Below, piece by piece: positions 1 to 10,965 of a DNA stretch of 64,000 nucleotides (positions are counted from its first letter, which is position 1; each line of letters starts with the position of its first letter). A model generated the notes under the pieces. That model searched no databases, was not told where the DNA came from, and worked only from the letters and a program-made list of their open reading frames with translations. The stretch lies in NCBI GenBank assembly GCA_950097015.1, contig CATNEN010000001.1:12980001-13044000 (forward strand). The letters are read 5' to 3'. This stretch comes from Macrostomum hystrix. Its lineage: Eukaryota; Platyhelminthes; Macrostomidae. Position numbers and translations under genes: made by a program.

Positions 1-310
1 TGGCATACCATGTGATTGCTGAGATAGACATGCCAAACCCATGCCAAACCAATACCATTGCTTAGATGACATGCCGAACCAATGCCATTGCTTGGATAGA
101 TATGCCAAACCTATGCCAAACCTATACCAATGCTTGGGATAGACATGTCAAACCCATGCCAAACCTATACCAATGCTAGGATAGACATGCCAAACCTATA
201 CCAAACCATTGCCATTGCTTAGATGGGCATGCCAAACCAATTTCATTGCTTGGAAAGACATGCCAAGCATATGCCAAACATATACCAATGCTTGGATGGA
301 CAAACCTTTT
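1..310. repeat. Imperfect minisatellite, AT-rich
   Basis: Variants of a motif built from 'gacatgccaaac', 'ccatgccaaacc' and 'taccaatgcttgga' repeat about seven times with units of roughly 32-60 bp. The left edge is cut by the window. No coding signal is visible. Confidence 0.8.
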
Positions 311-1449
311 GGGGAATCTTTTTGAATGCTAATCTTTCATTTTTTATACAAGCCGCGTCTGGGGACTGCGTTTAAAATTTTGACGCGGCTGAGATGCGGC
401 TGGCGACATGGAAGTAGCAATAGCTCCAGCAATAGACTTTTTTATTTGTGGTGTGCCACTGCCAAAAAGAACAAAATAATAAAATAAGACTTGCAGATTG
501 TGTGCCACGAAATTTTAGAGCCCAAGAGTGCATTATCTTGATGCCAGAGACGGCGAAGTTTGTTAATTTTATTGCTGAACTATTGCTGGCTTCTACTCCG
601 TGACTCAAAGAGAAGAGTGTGTGCCGTTTTGTTTATTGAAAAAACATAGCATTTTCTTTTTGTGCCACACAAACCAGGCTTTGTGTCACATTGTTTAAGC
701 AAGTAGGAAGCAAAAATGTAATTCTCTTGATTTTTAACTATGCTGTACAGAAGGGCTACCATGTCGTACAAAAATTTCAACGTCGATAATTGTAAATTTG
801 AACGTTACGTAATTGTAAGAAAATTCTTTCTAACAATTGACCTAGACCCTATAGCGATATATATAGCAGTACATTGTTTCAATGCTTATACCTTAGTCTG
901 TACAACTATCTATCTGTGCAATCGATTTTCTCGAAAACGGCTTATCCGATTTGCTTCAAACTTACGTCATTGGATTACAAATTTTCTGGAATCGATACAA
1001 ATCTTTCTTGGTTAAAATTGATTCATTCCAAATGGATTAAATATTCGAAAAATGCCTTTTTATTCGAGTTAATTTAAGGTCAAACCTGCTCGGCTGTTCC
1101 GGCTTGCTGAAAGTAGCCATTTTATTAGATTGCATCAGTGCCCAATGCATTCTCTTACCCTTGTGGTATAGGCTAAAATGAATGCAAGCCAATCAATGTG
1201 CATATGTGTGTGTACCTTTTCTGGCTTCCAATTGAATTGAATGTTAGATCAGAAGGCCTGCGCAGTGCCTAATGTGCGAATTGAGGCTGATTGTACAAGC
1301 CTGCCTGCCTGCCTGTCTGCCCCTGGACCCTAGCTGACTAATTTTATTGCTAGGCAGGCCAGAGTGTACACTCACTCGTTTGTTATAGCAGGTCAGCAGT
1401 GACAGATTCAATACTATATATGCCTGATTTATGTGCTCTCACATCAACA
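311..1449. other. No gene recognised
   Basis: AT-rich sequence with only short ORFs that show no domain-like composition. Around 1080 to 1340 there are simple (TGCC)n-type runs. Nothing here is supported as a gene. Confidence 0.5.
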
Positions 1450-1523
1450 GTCGGAATAGCCGATTGGTTTGGACACTCTAGGCTAGGCTAGGATCCGGTG
1501 GTTCGAGTCTGCAGTGCGGCTGA
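1450..1523 (+). repeat. tRNA-derived SINE head (Pol III A and B boxes)
   Basis: A near-consensus A box (TAGCCGATTGG, 1457-1467) and B box (GGTTCGAGTCT, 1500-1510) are spaced as in tRNA-derived promoters. The ends GTC and GAC can pair, but the acceptor stem is imperfect and no convincing anticodon arm is present, so it is not a functional tRNA gene. The same module occurs at 27201-27270, 31729-31800 and 46872-46940 inside Helitrons. Here it stands without the Helitron flanks. It is therefore probably a SINE copy. Confidence 0.6.
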
Positions 1524-1966
1524 CAAATTAATTGCTCAATCGGCAGTGGCAGTGGGCGCAGAATCTTTTTCTGTGTAAAACTGAAAAACTTTTGCTGTTG
1601 CTGCCACGGCTCTGTTCCAAAGCCCATGTCATAATTATTAAATTACTTTACTACTCATTACTAATAATTACTTTTTATGATTGTTTAGCTAATTTGATTG
1701 TTTGACCGGGTCCAAACATTGATTAGTCAGTTGCTACTTTCCATTTTTCTGCGAATTATTATTGGTCTGACAAATGCCACACTATTTGGTACATGATCTA
1801 TTAATGTTAACCTGCTCTTGTTTACGATCTGCTACTGAATAATAACGAAAATCCAATTATAATAATATCTTTAGTAGTCTCATTAGTCTTTAGTCATTAA
1901 TCCTGATTAGTCAACAGTCTGCAAATTCTAACCTAATTGGTTAACGGTCTGCTATTTCTAAACTGC

Positions 1967-2592
1967 TGTTCTAATTGGCCAATAGCCTTGAATTGCTACC
2001 CTAATTAGGCAAGGTCTTCTAATGGGTCCGCTCATGCTGTCCTAATTTCCAGCGTCTTCCATTTCCATTTCCATTCGGCTTCATCAGTCAACTTCATCAT
2101 GCTGCTATCTCTATTGGCCTATCGTTTACTAATGCGGTCCTAATTGGTTAATGGTCCTGTAATGTAATCCTAATTAGTCAACGATCTGCTAATGTTACCC
2201 TAATTGGTAAAAATAGGCGACTAATGAGTGACAGAACTGGGATCAATGAGCGAACTGGGAGATGTGTGCCAAATTTCAAATTAATGCTGTTCTAATTGGT
2301 CAATGGTCTTGAATTGCTATCCTAATTAGGCAAGGTCTTCTAATAGGTCCGCTCATGCTGTCATAATTTCCAGCGTCTTCCATTTCCATTTCCATTCGGC
2401 TTCATCAGTAAACTTCATCATGCTGCTATCCCTATTGGCCTATCGTTTGCTAATGCGGTCATAATTGGTTAATGGTCCTGTAATGCAATCCTAATTAGTC
2501 AACGATCTGCTAATGTTACCCTAATTGGTAAAAATAGGCGACTAATGAGTGACAGATCTGGGATCAATGAGCAAACTGGGAGAAGTGTGCCA
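1967..2592. repeat. Two-copy tandem duplication, period 321 bp
   Basis: The block 1967-2271 is repeated at 2288-2592 with a constant offset of 321 bp and scattered substitutions. Both copies contain the TCCATT/TTCCATTTCC run and the CTAATTGGT/CTAATTAG words. ORFs across it are incidental. Confidence 0.8.
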
Positions 2593-3252
2593 ATCGAATC
2601 AACTGAGATTAATGAGTTAAAATATTTACAGACGATATGATGATTTACGTATTCGTTCATATTCGTTAGAAGTGAAAGTCTTAACGCAAGGCACGTTTTT
2701 CCAAAGAAATTCAAACTTCAGTCAAATCATTTAATCAAAACTTCCTTCTACGACGCAGCAACTTCACGCAGCACAGCTCGAACACTTTTCTTTTCCAAAG
2801 ACTAGCAAACACTTCAAAATTTAAGAGATTACAAAAATAAATTTATAGCATTATCGCATCAGAAGTCCAAAGTTTGTCTGGTCAAGCGAACATGGTGTAC
2901 CGAATCAGCAGAGCAGAGTCCAGCAGCAGAGTACTTTGCTATCATTGCGAAGAGAAGAATGTATTGCCTTGCCTGCAAATGCGGTTTAGATGTTTATCGT
3001 TTGGTTCCACTCAATCTCATCAATCCCATCATCATCATCTCATCTCATCTCATCTCATCTCATCTCAATCTCATCAGTTTGCTTTCATTTACTCACTGTG
3101 AATACTGAGATCCAGATCCAAATCCGGAATCATCAAGAGAGATCGTCTTCTGTAAATTCGATGAAATTTATATTTACGAGCGTATGGTACGAGCGTAGGG
3201 ATTGTATGCATGAAAAAAATAGTATTACCTCCGAATTACCCTGGCGGATTCG
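2593..3252. other. No gene; (TCATC)n simple repeat at 3022-3075
   Basis: Non-coding by inspection apart from the tail of the RPA-like pseudogene beginning near 3250. The 3022-3075 stretch is a pentanucleotide (CATCT)n run that produces spurious Ser/His-rich ORFs. Confidence 0.6.
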
Positions 3253-3975
3253 GATACGCTTGACACTGCTGGGTAAGTCGATCGTAATCGAATCTTCGGC
3301 TTGAGCTCGGCCGCCGGCAGCAGCAATAGGTGTCAGCAACTTGTCGTCGTGTTCCTCGCGCCATAACTGCATCCGCCTGAGCTCTGAAACATCAGGGTCA
3401 ATGACGCCCAAGGCTGAGGAGCAGCTGAGCGAGACAGATCCGTAGTCACTTTTCCCGGCACCTTTGATGGCTTAAATTGTGCTAACCGGCCAAGAGGACG
3501 CTTCGGTCGCGCGTTGTCCCCAGAAGGTGCAGACCACGGTGAAATTTTATCTATCAGCCAAAAGCACCGTTGTTTTTGGGCAACGGCCATTCTTGGTTGG
3601 GACTTCGCTCGGGCCATCAGTGGACAGTACGACACCCAAAACGTCGACAAGAACTCTGGGAATCGAAACACGGCAAAATATAGCAATAAGTACTTCGGTG
3701 AGCAGGTAAAGTTTTCAGCTACTTCTACGGAATCGCCGCTTTCGACATGTACATTGAGCTCGAAAAAATTGTCTGCGAAGTTGTAGCGCGTGTCCGCCAT
3801 TCTAACTGCGCAACCAGACAGTCTAACGGCATTGCCCACAGCGCACTTCTGCCACGTGTCGTGGAGGCCGCGACCGAAGAAACATACTTTAATTTCGGCA
3901 GTTTCGTCCAACAACAGAACGGAAAATAGGCTTCCGGCGCCCTTCCGGCTTGAATACTCTCGAATCTGCTCAACA
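3253..3975 (-). pseudogene. RPA70-like ssDNA-binding protein, broken copy
   Basis: Two OB-fold regions of replication protein A large subunit type can be read on the minus strand. The first (about 3975 to 3735, after an acceptor at 'gttgagcag') has the DBD-A pattern, with REYSSRKGAGSLFSVLLLDE followed by EIKVCFFG. The second (from 3655, after acceptor 'gattcccag') has the DBD-B pattern: VDVLGVV, then VVCTFWGQ, then AIKGA. DBD-B contains two in-frame stops (TAA at 3547-3549 and 3472-3474). The tail VKRIRIRQGNSE matches RRIRVRFGDKE of the intact copy at 9573-10965, including a following GTAATA where that copy has its GTAAGT donor. I therefore read this as a decayed paralogue from a Helitron. 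The N-terminal exon was not found. Confidence 0.7.
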
Positions 3976-4089
3976 AAGAAGTGAAGCACGAGTTTACATG
4001 CAAGTAATAGAGTAATATGACTCGGTGACATACGTCACAATGTGCAATACAGAGGTGATTAAAGCGCAGTTATGGTTACATTTTTTGTC

Positions 4090-4600
4090 AACTATAAAAC
4101 AACCTAAGAGAATGCTCGCTTGAATAATATGTTGTACTTTTTCGTATTGTCGGCAGTTCGCCAACGCGGTAGTGGGGGTTCGGGTACGGACCGCCCAAAG
4201 CTTGCCGGGGGTAGAGGGAGGGGAAGCAGCGACCCTCGAGGCGTCCAGACACTCCGAGGAGAGACGGGATGGATTTGGAGCGTACCGACACTCGCTAAGC
4301 CCTGACTGAAGGTTTTGACTGCGAGCGGGTAGACACTCGACAGCCCAAGAGAGAGGTAGATGATGGTCTGGAAGCGTACCGACACTTCGCAGACTCGAGG
4401 AAGACTCTGGAGGAGAAGGATGATGGTGAGCTTTTGGCAGCAGCCGAGGTCGGGCAGAGGAACAAGATTCGATAATAAATAAATAAATAACGCGTGAATG
4501 CTTTTCTTACCGGGAGGGGTTGAACGTTGAACTCATGCAGTAAATTGTGCTTCAGGCTGCGTAGTGTATTATGGATTCTACTTTCTACCGCTTTCCAATC
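4090..4600. other. No gene recognised
   Basis: Moderately GC-rich DNA with repeated 'gaagcgtaccgacac' and 'ggagcgtaccgacac' words near 4277 and 4370 and an (AATA)n run near 4473. Overlapping ORFs on both strands have no recognisable product. Confidence 0.4.
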
Positions 4601-4619
4601 GCTTCTAACGTTTAAATTA

Positions 4620-5060
4620 GCTTCGCCAACGTTCTCGCCCTAGTACTCTGGGGGCGCGGGGGCTGGCCACGGGCAGCGCGCGCAAATAAATAACCGCGTG
4701 GGGTGGGGCGAGGGCATAGGGCTGGACGGGGTAGGGCTAAGCCACGCAGGGCTGGGGTGGTAGCAAACAGGGCTGGGCTGGGGTCGGCTGCAAGCCGAGA
4801 GAGAGAGAGAAGGAGACCGGCTAGCCAATCAGAAGTCTCCTTGGCGAGAGGCCTGATTGGACTAGCGAGGACGGCACAGGGGACAGCCAATGGGCGAATG
4901 ACAAACACGCCAAAGGAGGGTGGCCTAAGCCGGGGCCGGGCAGAACCGGATTGAGCAGGCGGCCGGGGTGGAAGGGCTGGAGACGCAGGGGTCGGGGCAA
5001 GGTCGTTATGAGACGCAGCTCACAACAAATATAGTGAAGAACAAGAGTGCGATTGCAACT
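4620..5060 (+). promoter_or_regulatory. GC-rich island with three CCAAT boxes
   Basis: The stretch is far richer in G+C than its neighbours and contains CCAAT at 4825-4829, ATTGG (CCAAT on the minus strand) at 4856-4860 and CCAAT at 4887-4891, spaced about 30 bp apart, next to a (GA)n run at 4798-4810. This resembles a promoter or LTR-like control region. It lies just upstream of the Rep fragment at 5113. No TATA box or start site can be assigned. Confidence 0.35.
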
Positions 5061-5112
5061 CGATTGATTACCCTGTAAACTTGACTGAACGCCTACTGTC
5101 TCCATTTCTCAG

Positions 5113-6840
5113 GCGATTCAACCTACCAAGTGTCAGTGAGGTTGCGGGATGTCATTTTGCATCTGCGATCCTGCAAAATACAACGCATTGACGAGGCGCA
5201 CCGCTCATATGATCCCCTGGAGTACGTGCTCTTTCACCCGTGAAGATGGCTGGCATTTTGGCCTTTCGATGGCCGACAATCGCAAGCTGACCCCCAAAGC
5301 CATGTACTCCTATCAGCTTATGATACGTCCCGGCGTCTTCAATATCCTGCACTACGGCAAGAGGCTTTTTCAGCAATATGTTGTCGATCAGGCAGCGAAG
5401 ATAGAAGCTGAGCGACTCATTTACTTAAAGACGCACCAGAATGACCTCCGCTCAGAGACCTACAGTGGCCTGAAAGATGCGCTGGTTGCATCCGACGTGG
5501 ACCCAGATTGGGCCAGCAAAGTTGGGAACCGTGTCATACTGCCCTCCAGCTTTGTCGGAGGTCCGCGCTATCGGAGAGAGCGTCAACATGATGCTATGGC
5601 TTATGTGCAGCGCTTCGGAAGACCGGATCTTTTCATAACAATGACTGCCAATCCTGCATGGGAGGAGATCACTCAGGAGTTGTTGCCTGGACAAAGCCCG
5701 ATTGATAGACCAGACCTCACAATGCGGGTCTTTGACTTAAAGCAAAAGGCTCTGTTGGATTGCCTACGGACTGCTTTCGGCACTCCGGTCGCACACATGT
5801 GCTCGCTAGAGTTTCAGAAACGAGGTAGGTTTAATTGCACGAGATACAAGCGATATCGAAGTACAGTGTTGTTTGTCAGCCAGTCCCTGCCAGACTGCTT
5901 CTCTCAGCCAGTCTCCCAGTCTCTGTCAGACTGTTTCTCTCAGCCAGTCTCTGTCAGACTGTTTCTCTCAGCCAGTCTCTGTCAGACTGTTTCTCTCAGC
6001 CAGTCTCTGTCAGACTGTTTCTCTCAGCCAGTCTCTGTCAGACTGTTTCTCTCAGCCAGTCTCTGTCAGACTGTTTCTCTCAGCCAGTCTCTGTCAGACT
6101 GTTTCTCTCAGCCAGTCTCTGTCAGACTGTTTCTCTCAGCCAGTCTCTGTCAGACTGTTTCTCTCAGCCAGTCTCTGTCAGACTGTTTCTCTCAGCCAGT
6201 CCCTGCCAGACTGTTTCTCTCAGCCAGTCTCCCAGTCTCTGTCAGACTGTTTCTCTCAGCCAGTCTCTGTCCGACTGTTTGTCTCAGCCAGTCTCTGCCA
6301 GACTGTTTCTCTCAGCCAGTCCCTGCCAGACTGTTTCTCTCAGCCAGTCTCCCAGTCTCTGTCAGACTGTTTCTCTCAGCCAGTCTCTGCCAGACTGTTT
6401 CTCTCAGCCAGTCTCTGCCAGACTGTTTCTCTCAGCCAGTCTCTGTCAGACTGTTTCTCTCAGCCAGTCTCTGTCAGACTGTTTCTCTCAGCCAGTCTCT
6501 GTCAGACTGTTTCTCTCAGCCAGTCTCTGTCAGCCAGTGTCGGTTAGCTATTTTTGTCTGTTTTCTGCAACTGTGAGTTTCTGGTCTTCTACTAAACTAC
6601 GGGTACTCTCCCTGTCTCTCTCTTCAGGTCTACCACACGTTCATGTACTTCTGTGGTTGGCACAAGAGGACAAGATCACACCAGACCGCTACGATGAGGT
6701 TGTGTGCGCTGAAATTGCTAGCGCTGACGATGATCCAGAGTTGCACAAGCTGGTTGTCGATAACATGTTGCATGGGCCATGCGGAGAAATTAATCCTCGT
6801 TGTGTTTGCATGGTAACAGGAGCTTGCAGCAAAAGTTTCC
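5113..6840 (+). pseudogene. Helitron Rep (HUH) fragment, truncated and frameshifted
   Basis: After an acceptor at 5111-5112 the reading resembles the Helitron-like N domain, including HRSYDPLEYVLFHP and EDGWHFGLSMADNRKLTP, but two frame changes are needed before about 5250. The frame then runs open through LPSSFVGGPRYRRERQHDAM and MCSLEFQKRG to 5824. Intron 5825-6627 (GTAGGT...TTCAG) interrupts the glycine codon. The second exon opens with LPHVHVLLW, which completes the HUH metal-binding motif GLPHVH, then reads MLHGPCGEINPRC and stops matching near 6840. The second Rep tyrosine motif and the helicase are absent. Both intron positions and phases match the intact gene at 16398-22570. It is a remnant of a related element in the opposite orientation. 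Confidence 0.85.
5878..6545. repeat. 28-bp minisatellite inside the Rep intron
   Basis: About 24 units of CTCTGTCAGACTGTTTCTCTCAGCCAGT occur, with some units carrying CTGCC for CTGTC and with small insertions (CCAGTCTC). Because 28 is not a multiple of three, all three frames stay open and give misleading Ser/Leu/Gln-rich ORFs. It fills almost the entire intron (5825-6627) of the Helitron Rep fragment. Confidence 0.95.
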
Positions 6841-6949
6841 ACCTTTATATTTTAAAGTCATATTCGCGTCTTTTTCGGGTGCGTCGCGGGCGAGCGTTGC
6901 GCTGATATAACCAATAAATACTTTCGTAGTAAGATAATTCGAAAAAATA

Positions 6950-7222
6950 TAATTTAAATCGTTCCGGCTACAATCATTAAAATTGGCAGTGGTATGCACG
7001 TTGACAAAATTGGCTCTGATGTAATGCATTAAAAATCCTATCTAAAACAGTTTTTCAAATATTTAATCCCCTTGGCAATGGAAATAAGCTTAATAAAAAT
7101 ACGTGTATATGTGTCCCCATATTTGACATCTTTTGGTGAAGAAATGGTGAAAATCGGTTGAGCCGTTCGGGAGAAAATCAATTACAACCAACCAAGCAAC
7201 CATTTCATTTTTAGTATATAAA
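6950..7222 (-). mobile_element. Non-autonomous Helitron family B, 5' part only
   Basis: Read on the minus strand from 7222, this has ACTAAAAATGAAA, then the GAACGGCTCAACCG block, AAGCTTA, and TTTAATGATTG followed by tryptophan-poor AT-rich DNA. It aligns with 33190-33552 (minus) and 52565-52870 (plus). The copy lacks its minisatellite and is truncated on the left against the Rep remnant. Its first base after the neighbouring CTAG is T, not the TC seen in other copies. Confidence 0.6.
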
Positions 7223-7257
7223 CTAGCAAGTTTTGCCCCCCTTCGGGGAGCAGAAAT
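7223..7257 (-). mobile_element. Helitron 3' terminus (hairpin + CTAG)
   Basis: On the minus strand the sequence reads CTGCTCCCCGAAGGGG, then GGCAAAACTTGCTAG. That is a short GC hairpin followed about 15 nt later by CTAG, the canonical Helitron 3' end. The subterminal stretch to the right (CTGCTAAAAGGTATATATTAG, read on minus, ending about 7300) matches those of the complete elements at 27696 and 48338. The element it ends must extend rightwards and could be the Rep-helicase/RPA unit. Confidence 0.75.
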
Positions 7258-7299
7258 AATTAATATTCGTCTAATATATACCTTTTAGCAGGAGTACTT

Positions 7300-8035
7300 T
7301 AAGTGTCTTTCTTAAGCTTAAGGTTAAAATATGAATTTTTGGAGATCGTTAATAACGCATTTTAGGTAAAACAAAACTATCAACTTTTTACAGTTTTTTA
7401 GTTTAGAGCTCTGTATATGTCAACGTGTTTGATAAAAATTATCTTATTTATTTTATTCATAAAACTGTTAAGAGCACTTTTTTAGTTGTTACTTAAAATA
7501 AATCAAATGTTATTCCAAGAAATTGCGACTTTCCGAGAAATTACTTGCTTTATTCCGATTTTCTTGTTGCTTGTATTGCTCATGTCGTCATGTGTACTAC
7601 AGTTTTATACACATCCCGAGAAATTTTTTACTTTCTTCATTTGTAAGTGAATTTCTTAGCCCTGCTCATCGTACTAACTGCGACTGCAATGTTCCGAACA
7701 ATAAGTAGCTCAGCATTGCAACTATTGCCCTTGATTGAGGCAATAAATGACTTAAAGAGTCAGTTCAATGCAGCTATCTCATTGTGAATGGACTTTGCAA
7801 AAGCAACTGGAGCTACATCCTTCGACCTTTGGTTTGACACTTTTAATAAAGCTAACATAGGCTATATATAGGCATGATATATGATATATATTATCATGCT
7901 AAATTCCCCCTTTCTTTTCTAGTCGCACTCCTCAGCAGACTTCTCTTTTCTTATATGCCTCATACACATTGTCAAATCTTATTTTGAATCAAATCCTATA
8001 TGACATAAAAGTCTATTTCAAATTAGATCCCATTT
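7300..8035. other. No gene recognised
   Basis: AT-rich sequence between a Helitron 3' end and the shared 3' cassette. Short ORFs have no recognisable domains. Confidence 0.5.
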
Positions 8036-8440
8036 TGATAGTTCAAAATGGTTAGCTAATATCAATGGCTAATTAAGTATCAATGGATCAATTTCTAATC
8101 TCCTTTCTTTTTCTTAATGATTCCAGTTCTGATCAGATCCTATTTCTCATCTGACCTCTTTTCTTAGTAATCCATTTTGTATCATTCTTCATTATAAATG
8201 CATGCCTGACAATTTATCTTTTAAAATAGAATAAGGCAGGTACCAGGTGTGCAGATTCATGAATCATGGGACTGGTCTTTGTCCACTGAAACATTTTTTG
8301 TATTTCTTCAATTGCATAACACATTGAAAACAACAAAACAACAACAATTGAGTGAGCATCTGACAAATTTATTATTATACAAATACATATCATTATGACG
8401 TTATAAGAAAACAAACTCCAAATGTAGAGAATTCAGTTCA

Positions 8441-8818
8441 ATGAAAAAAGAAAAAATTGCATTGCACCTAAAAATATTACCCACAAACAGTAAACATGAT
8501 GAACTTGCAGAAGGCTCCGCCAACAAGACAGTATCATTGCACAGTTCATTGCATTTGACTGCAAGAATAATGGTGTCAATCCTACTGCTTGTTGGCTTGC
8601 TTTACTCTGCACTGCTGGTCAGAGGCATTCACTGGGGCAAGTTAAGTTCACGCACTCAACGTCACACAAAAAGCTTAGCTATCACAAGAGTCTCTAGGTT
8701 TGCTGAAGCTGCTTCAAACCTCTCATGGCTGCATACCCTCAGTTTTAGAGTGGAAGAACCTCTGAATCGTGATAAGCAGCGAACACGTTATTTCAACCAC
8801 AATCTCAAGGCCCATTGA
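8441..8818 (+). CDS. Unrecognised small ORF in the 3' cassette, copy 1
   Basis: A 125-codon ORF starting MKKEKIALHLKI contains one hydrophobic stretch (about residues 44-62, MVSILLLVGLLYSALLVRG) that could span a membrane. The same ORF is present without change at 12697-13074. Since the whole DNA block is a recent duplication, the identity alone does not prove selection on the protein. I do not recognise it. It runs antisense to the Helitron genes. It may be incidental. Confidence 0.25.
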   Translation: MKKEKIALHLKILPTNSKHDELAEGSANKTVSLHSSLHLTARIMVSILLLVGLLYSALLVRGIHWGKLSSRTQRHTKSLAITRVSRFAEAASNLSWLHTLSFRVEEPLNRDKQRTRYFNHNLKAH

Positions 8819-8954
8819 TATGCAGCCAACCTGCTATATATTCACCTAATATTTACCTACATTAATTTCACTATTACTTATTAACTTTCATGGCACAACT
8901 AAATTGGGATCCGATTGTATCCGATCCTATTCTGGTTTGCCTTGATCTCAATCT

Positions 8955-9360
8955 AGTTATGCGAGGATCTCAATTTAGTTATGCAATAATCCCATTTTAG
9001 TTACGCCAAAAGATCCCAATTTAGCTAAGCAATGATCTCAGTTCTATTATGCAATGAACCCAATTTAGCTAAGCAATGATCTCAGTTCTGTTACGCCACA
9101 AACAAAATTTAGCTAAGCAATGATCTCAGTTCTGTTATGCTATGAACCCAATTTAGCTAAGCAAAAAAATGATCTCACTTCTATTATGGAATAAACCCAA
9201 TTTAGCTAAGCAAAATGATCTCACTTCTGTTATGCCACAAACACAATTTAGCTAAGCAATGATCTCCGTTCTGTTATGCCACAAACACAATTTAGCTAAG
9301 CAATGATCTCAGTTCTGTTATGCAATGAACCCAATTTAGCTAATCATTTTGCTCAGCTAA
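8955..9360. repeat. Degenerate ~35-45-bp minisatellite
   Basis: Units combine 'caatttagctaagcaatgatctcagttctg' with 'ttatgccacaaaca' or 'ttatgcaatgaaccc'. The same units flank the 31-bp array at 13200-13860 and 16140-16190, which shows that the large array arose inside this repeat. Confidence 0.85.
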
Positions 9361-9572
9361 TCCCTGATCCCAATTCCATTATGATCCCATCTAATTTGAA
9401 TTTATTAGGTGAATAAAGCAGGATTTGCCTGATATGTCTCATCGGGCCATTTTATACATATCAGGAGAAACTGCTTGTGATCACTATTAAACACAGATAA
9501 TGCGACACTGGCAGACAAACATGTACACAAGCAATACTCACGTTAATTGCATCTTCATTAGTCTTTCAAGTC

Positions 9573-10965
9573 TTACTCGTCCATGTAATCATGTGATGGT
9601 CCAGGCTTCTCGGACACATTGGGCGCCTTAGGGGTTGACATAGCCGGTATCTGCTGACTCCTGTAGATTTGATCTCGAGAAAAAGTCACCTGTGAAAGGA
9701 AATTTATATATACCTAATTAATTTTTTTTATTGTTTTTTAAATGCATAAACGTAATCTTTAGAGACAAAAGGCCTCATCGAACCAGTTAATAATGAATCT
9801 AAGCAGTCAATCACCTAATGCTTCTTTATAGTAGGTTCTCTGACATCATGTTACTATTTAACCCACACGAAATAAAATCAACTTACCTCTTTGTCCCCAA
9901 ATCGCACTCTAATTCTTCGCAACTCATCGAATTGGTTGAACATTCGCTCTGGGTACTGCAATACCATTTCGTCGTCACGGATAGCATTTTTCTCCCGCTG
10001 GGAGCTTTGCGTCACGCGTAGCTCCTCGAAGCACTGTTGGCTAGAAACCGCATCCTTGTACCACTGGGTAATGTCGGAGACATCAGCAGAGTCTTCTGGC
10101 CAATGCTGAATTTCCGCTTTCGAACATCCGAGACTGATTGTCTGAGAATATTCCTGGACTTGAGCACCATGAATCGCTAGAACGTCGCCCACAGACCAGT
10201 CATTCACTTGGGCAGTAGAGCTGGACCAAAATGTGCACGACACGGAGGACCCAGACTGATCAACAAGCGTCACTTTCGCCAGGTTGACAAGTTTTCCGGA
10301 ACCGGTTTTAACTTCCGTTGGTTTCTGGACAGCAGAAATCGTGCCATAGACGTTAACATTCCTGAGATATGTGAGGCAAAGGGTGAATTTACAAGAATGC
10401 ATTAACTCATTCACTAAGCAACTTCACTGACTGATTTAAATAAGTTTTCCTAGAAATAATTGGCTAACCTAACAATTAGTGCGAATAAATATTCCAAATC
10501 CTTTCCATTTATTTTTAACAATTGCAACAAGTTAACTTACATTTTCATTTCACAGTCCGAAATCTCTTTTATCTTCTTATAGCCCGGTGCACGTCGAGTG
10601 ACGGTCTCGAGGGTCCTCACAATGGTTCCACTTTGGTCAATTGAAACTGTTAGCTCGTGCTCATTGTCCGTAGTGCTGTACCTGGGATCCGCCTTCTTCA
10701 CCCAGCCGCCGGATATGCGGACGGCGACGCCCTCACGACACACCTCCAGGAAAGGCTTAAGATCCTTTCCGAACACGCTTACACGTATATCGCCGGTGTC
10801 GTCACAGAGGATAAAGGAAAACACTTGGCCTGGTCCTCTTTTGCCTTCAAAGTCCTTGATTTTGGACAGCCTCATTACGAGGCCAACGATTGCAGCGTGC
10901 ATCAGGCCCGGAAGCAGAGCAGAGATACACGCTTTGCTTTTCTTGGCTCCTTCGGTTGACTCCAT
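9573..10965 (-). CDS. RPA70-like single-strand DNA-binding protein, Helitron-associated
   Basis: Three exons give an uninterrupted 338-aa protein: 10965-10541, 10361-9887 and 9689-9573. Donors are GTAAGT and GTAAGT, and acceptors are 'catatctcag' and 'cctttcacag', with phases 2 and 0. Exon 1 carries an OB fold of DBD-A type (FSFILCDDTGDIRVSVFGKD, about residues 50-69). Exon 2 carries a DBD-B-type fold (VYGTISAVQKPTEV; VSCTFWSS; VLAIHGAQVQEY). The C-terminal zinc-ribbon domain of cellular RPA1 is absent and the protein is about half the usual length, as in Helitron-encoded RPAs. It probably binds single-stranded DNA exposed in rolling-circle transposition. It lies downstream of, and on the same strand as, the Rep-helicase gene. 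A decayed paralogue is at 3253-3975. Confidence 0.85.

Larger units (their letters stand above)
8036..9541 (-). repeat. Shared 3' cassette, copy 1 (downstream of RPA gene)
   Basis: From 8036 to about 9110 this is nearly identical to 12292 onward (offset 4256 bp; for example one G/C change at 8128). Its right end, 9340-9541, matches 16140-16378, so both ends of the cassette are duplicated. On the minus strand the cassette begins at GTGAGTATT (9541-9533), a good splice donor about 30 nt after the RPA stop codon. It may supply a 3' UTR intron and terminal exon. The cassette contains a 125-codon ORF on the plus strand and a degenerate array. Confidence 0.8.

Noticed and set aside
1450-1523. Functional tRNA gene
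   Set aside because: The acceptor stem is mispaired, no anticodon arm is convincing, and similar copies are inside Helitrons.
5835-6905. Long Ser/Leu/Gln/Val-rich ORFs in three frames
   Set aside because: They are translations of the 28-bp intronic minisatellite; the period is not a multiple of three, so all frames stay open.
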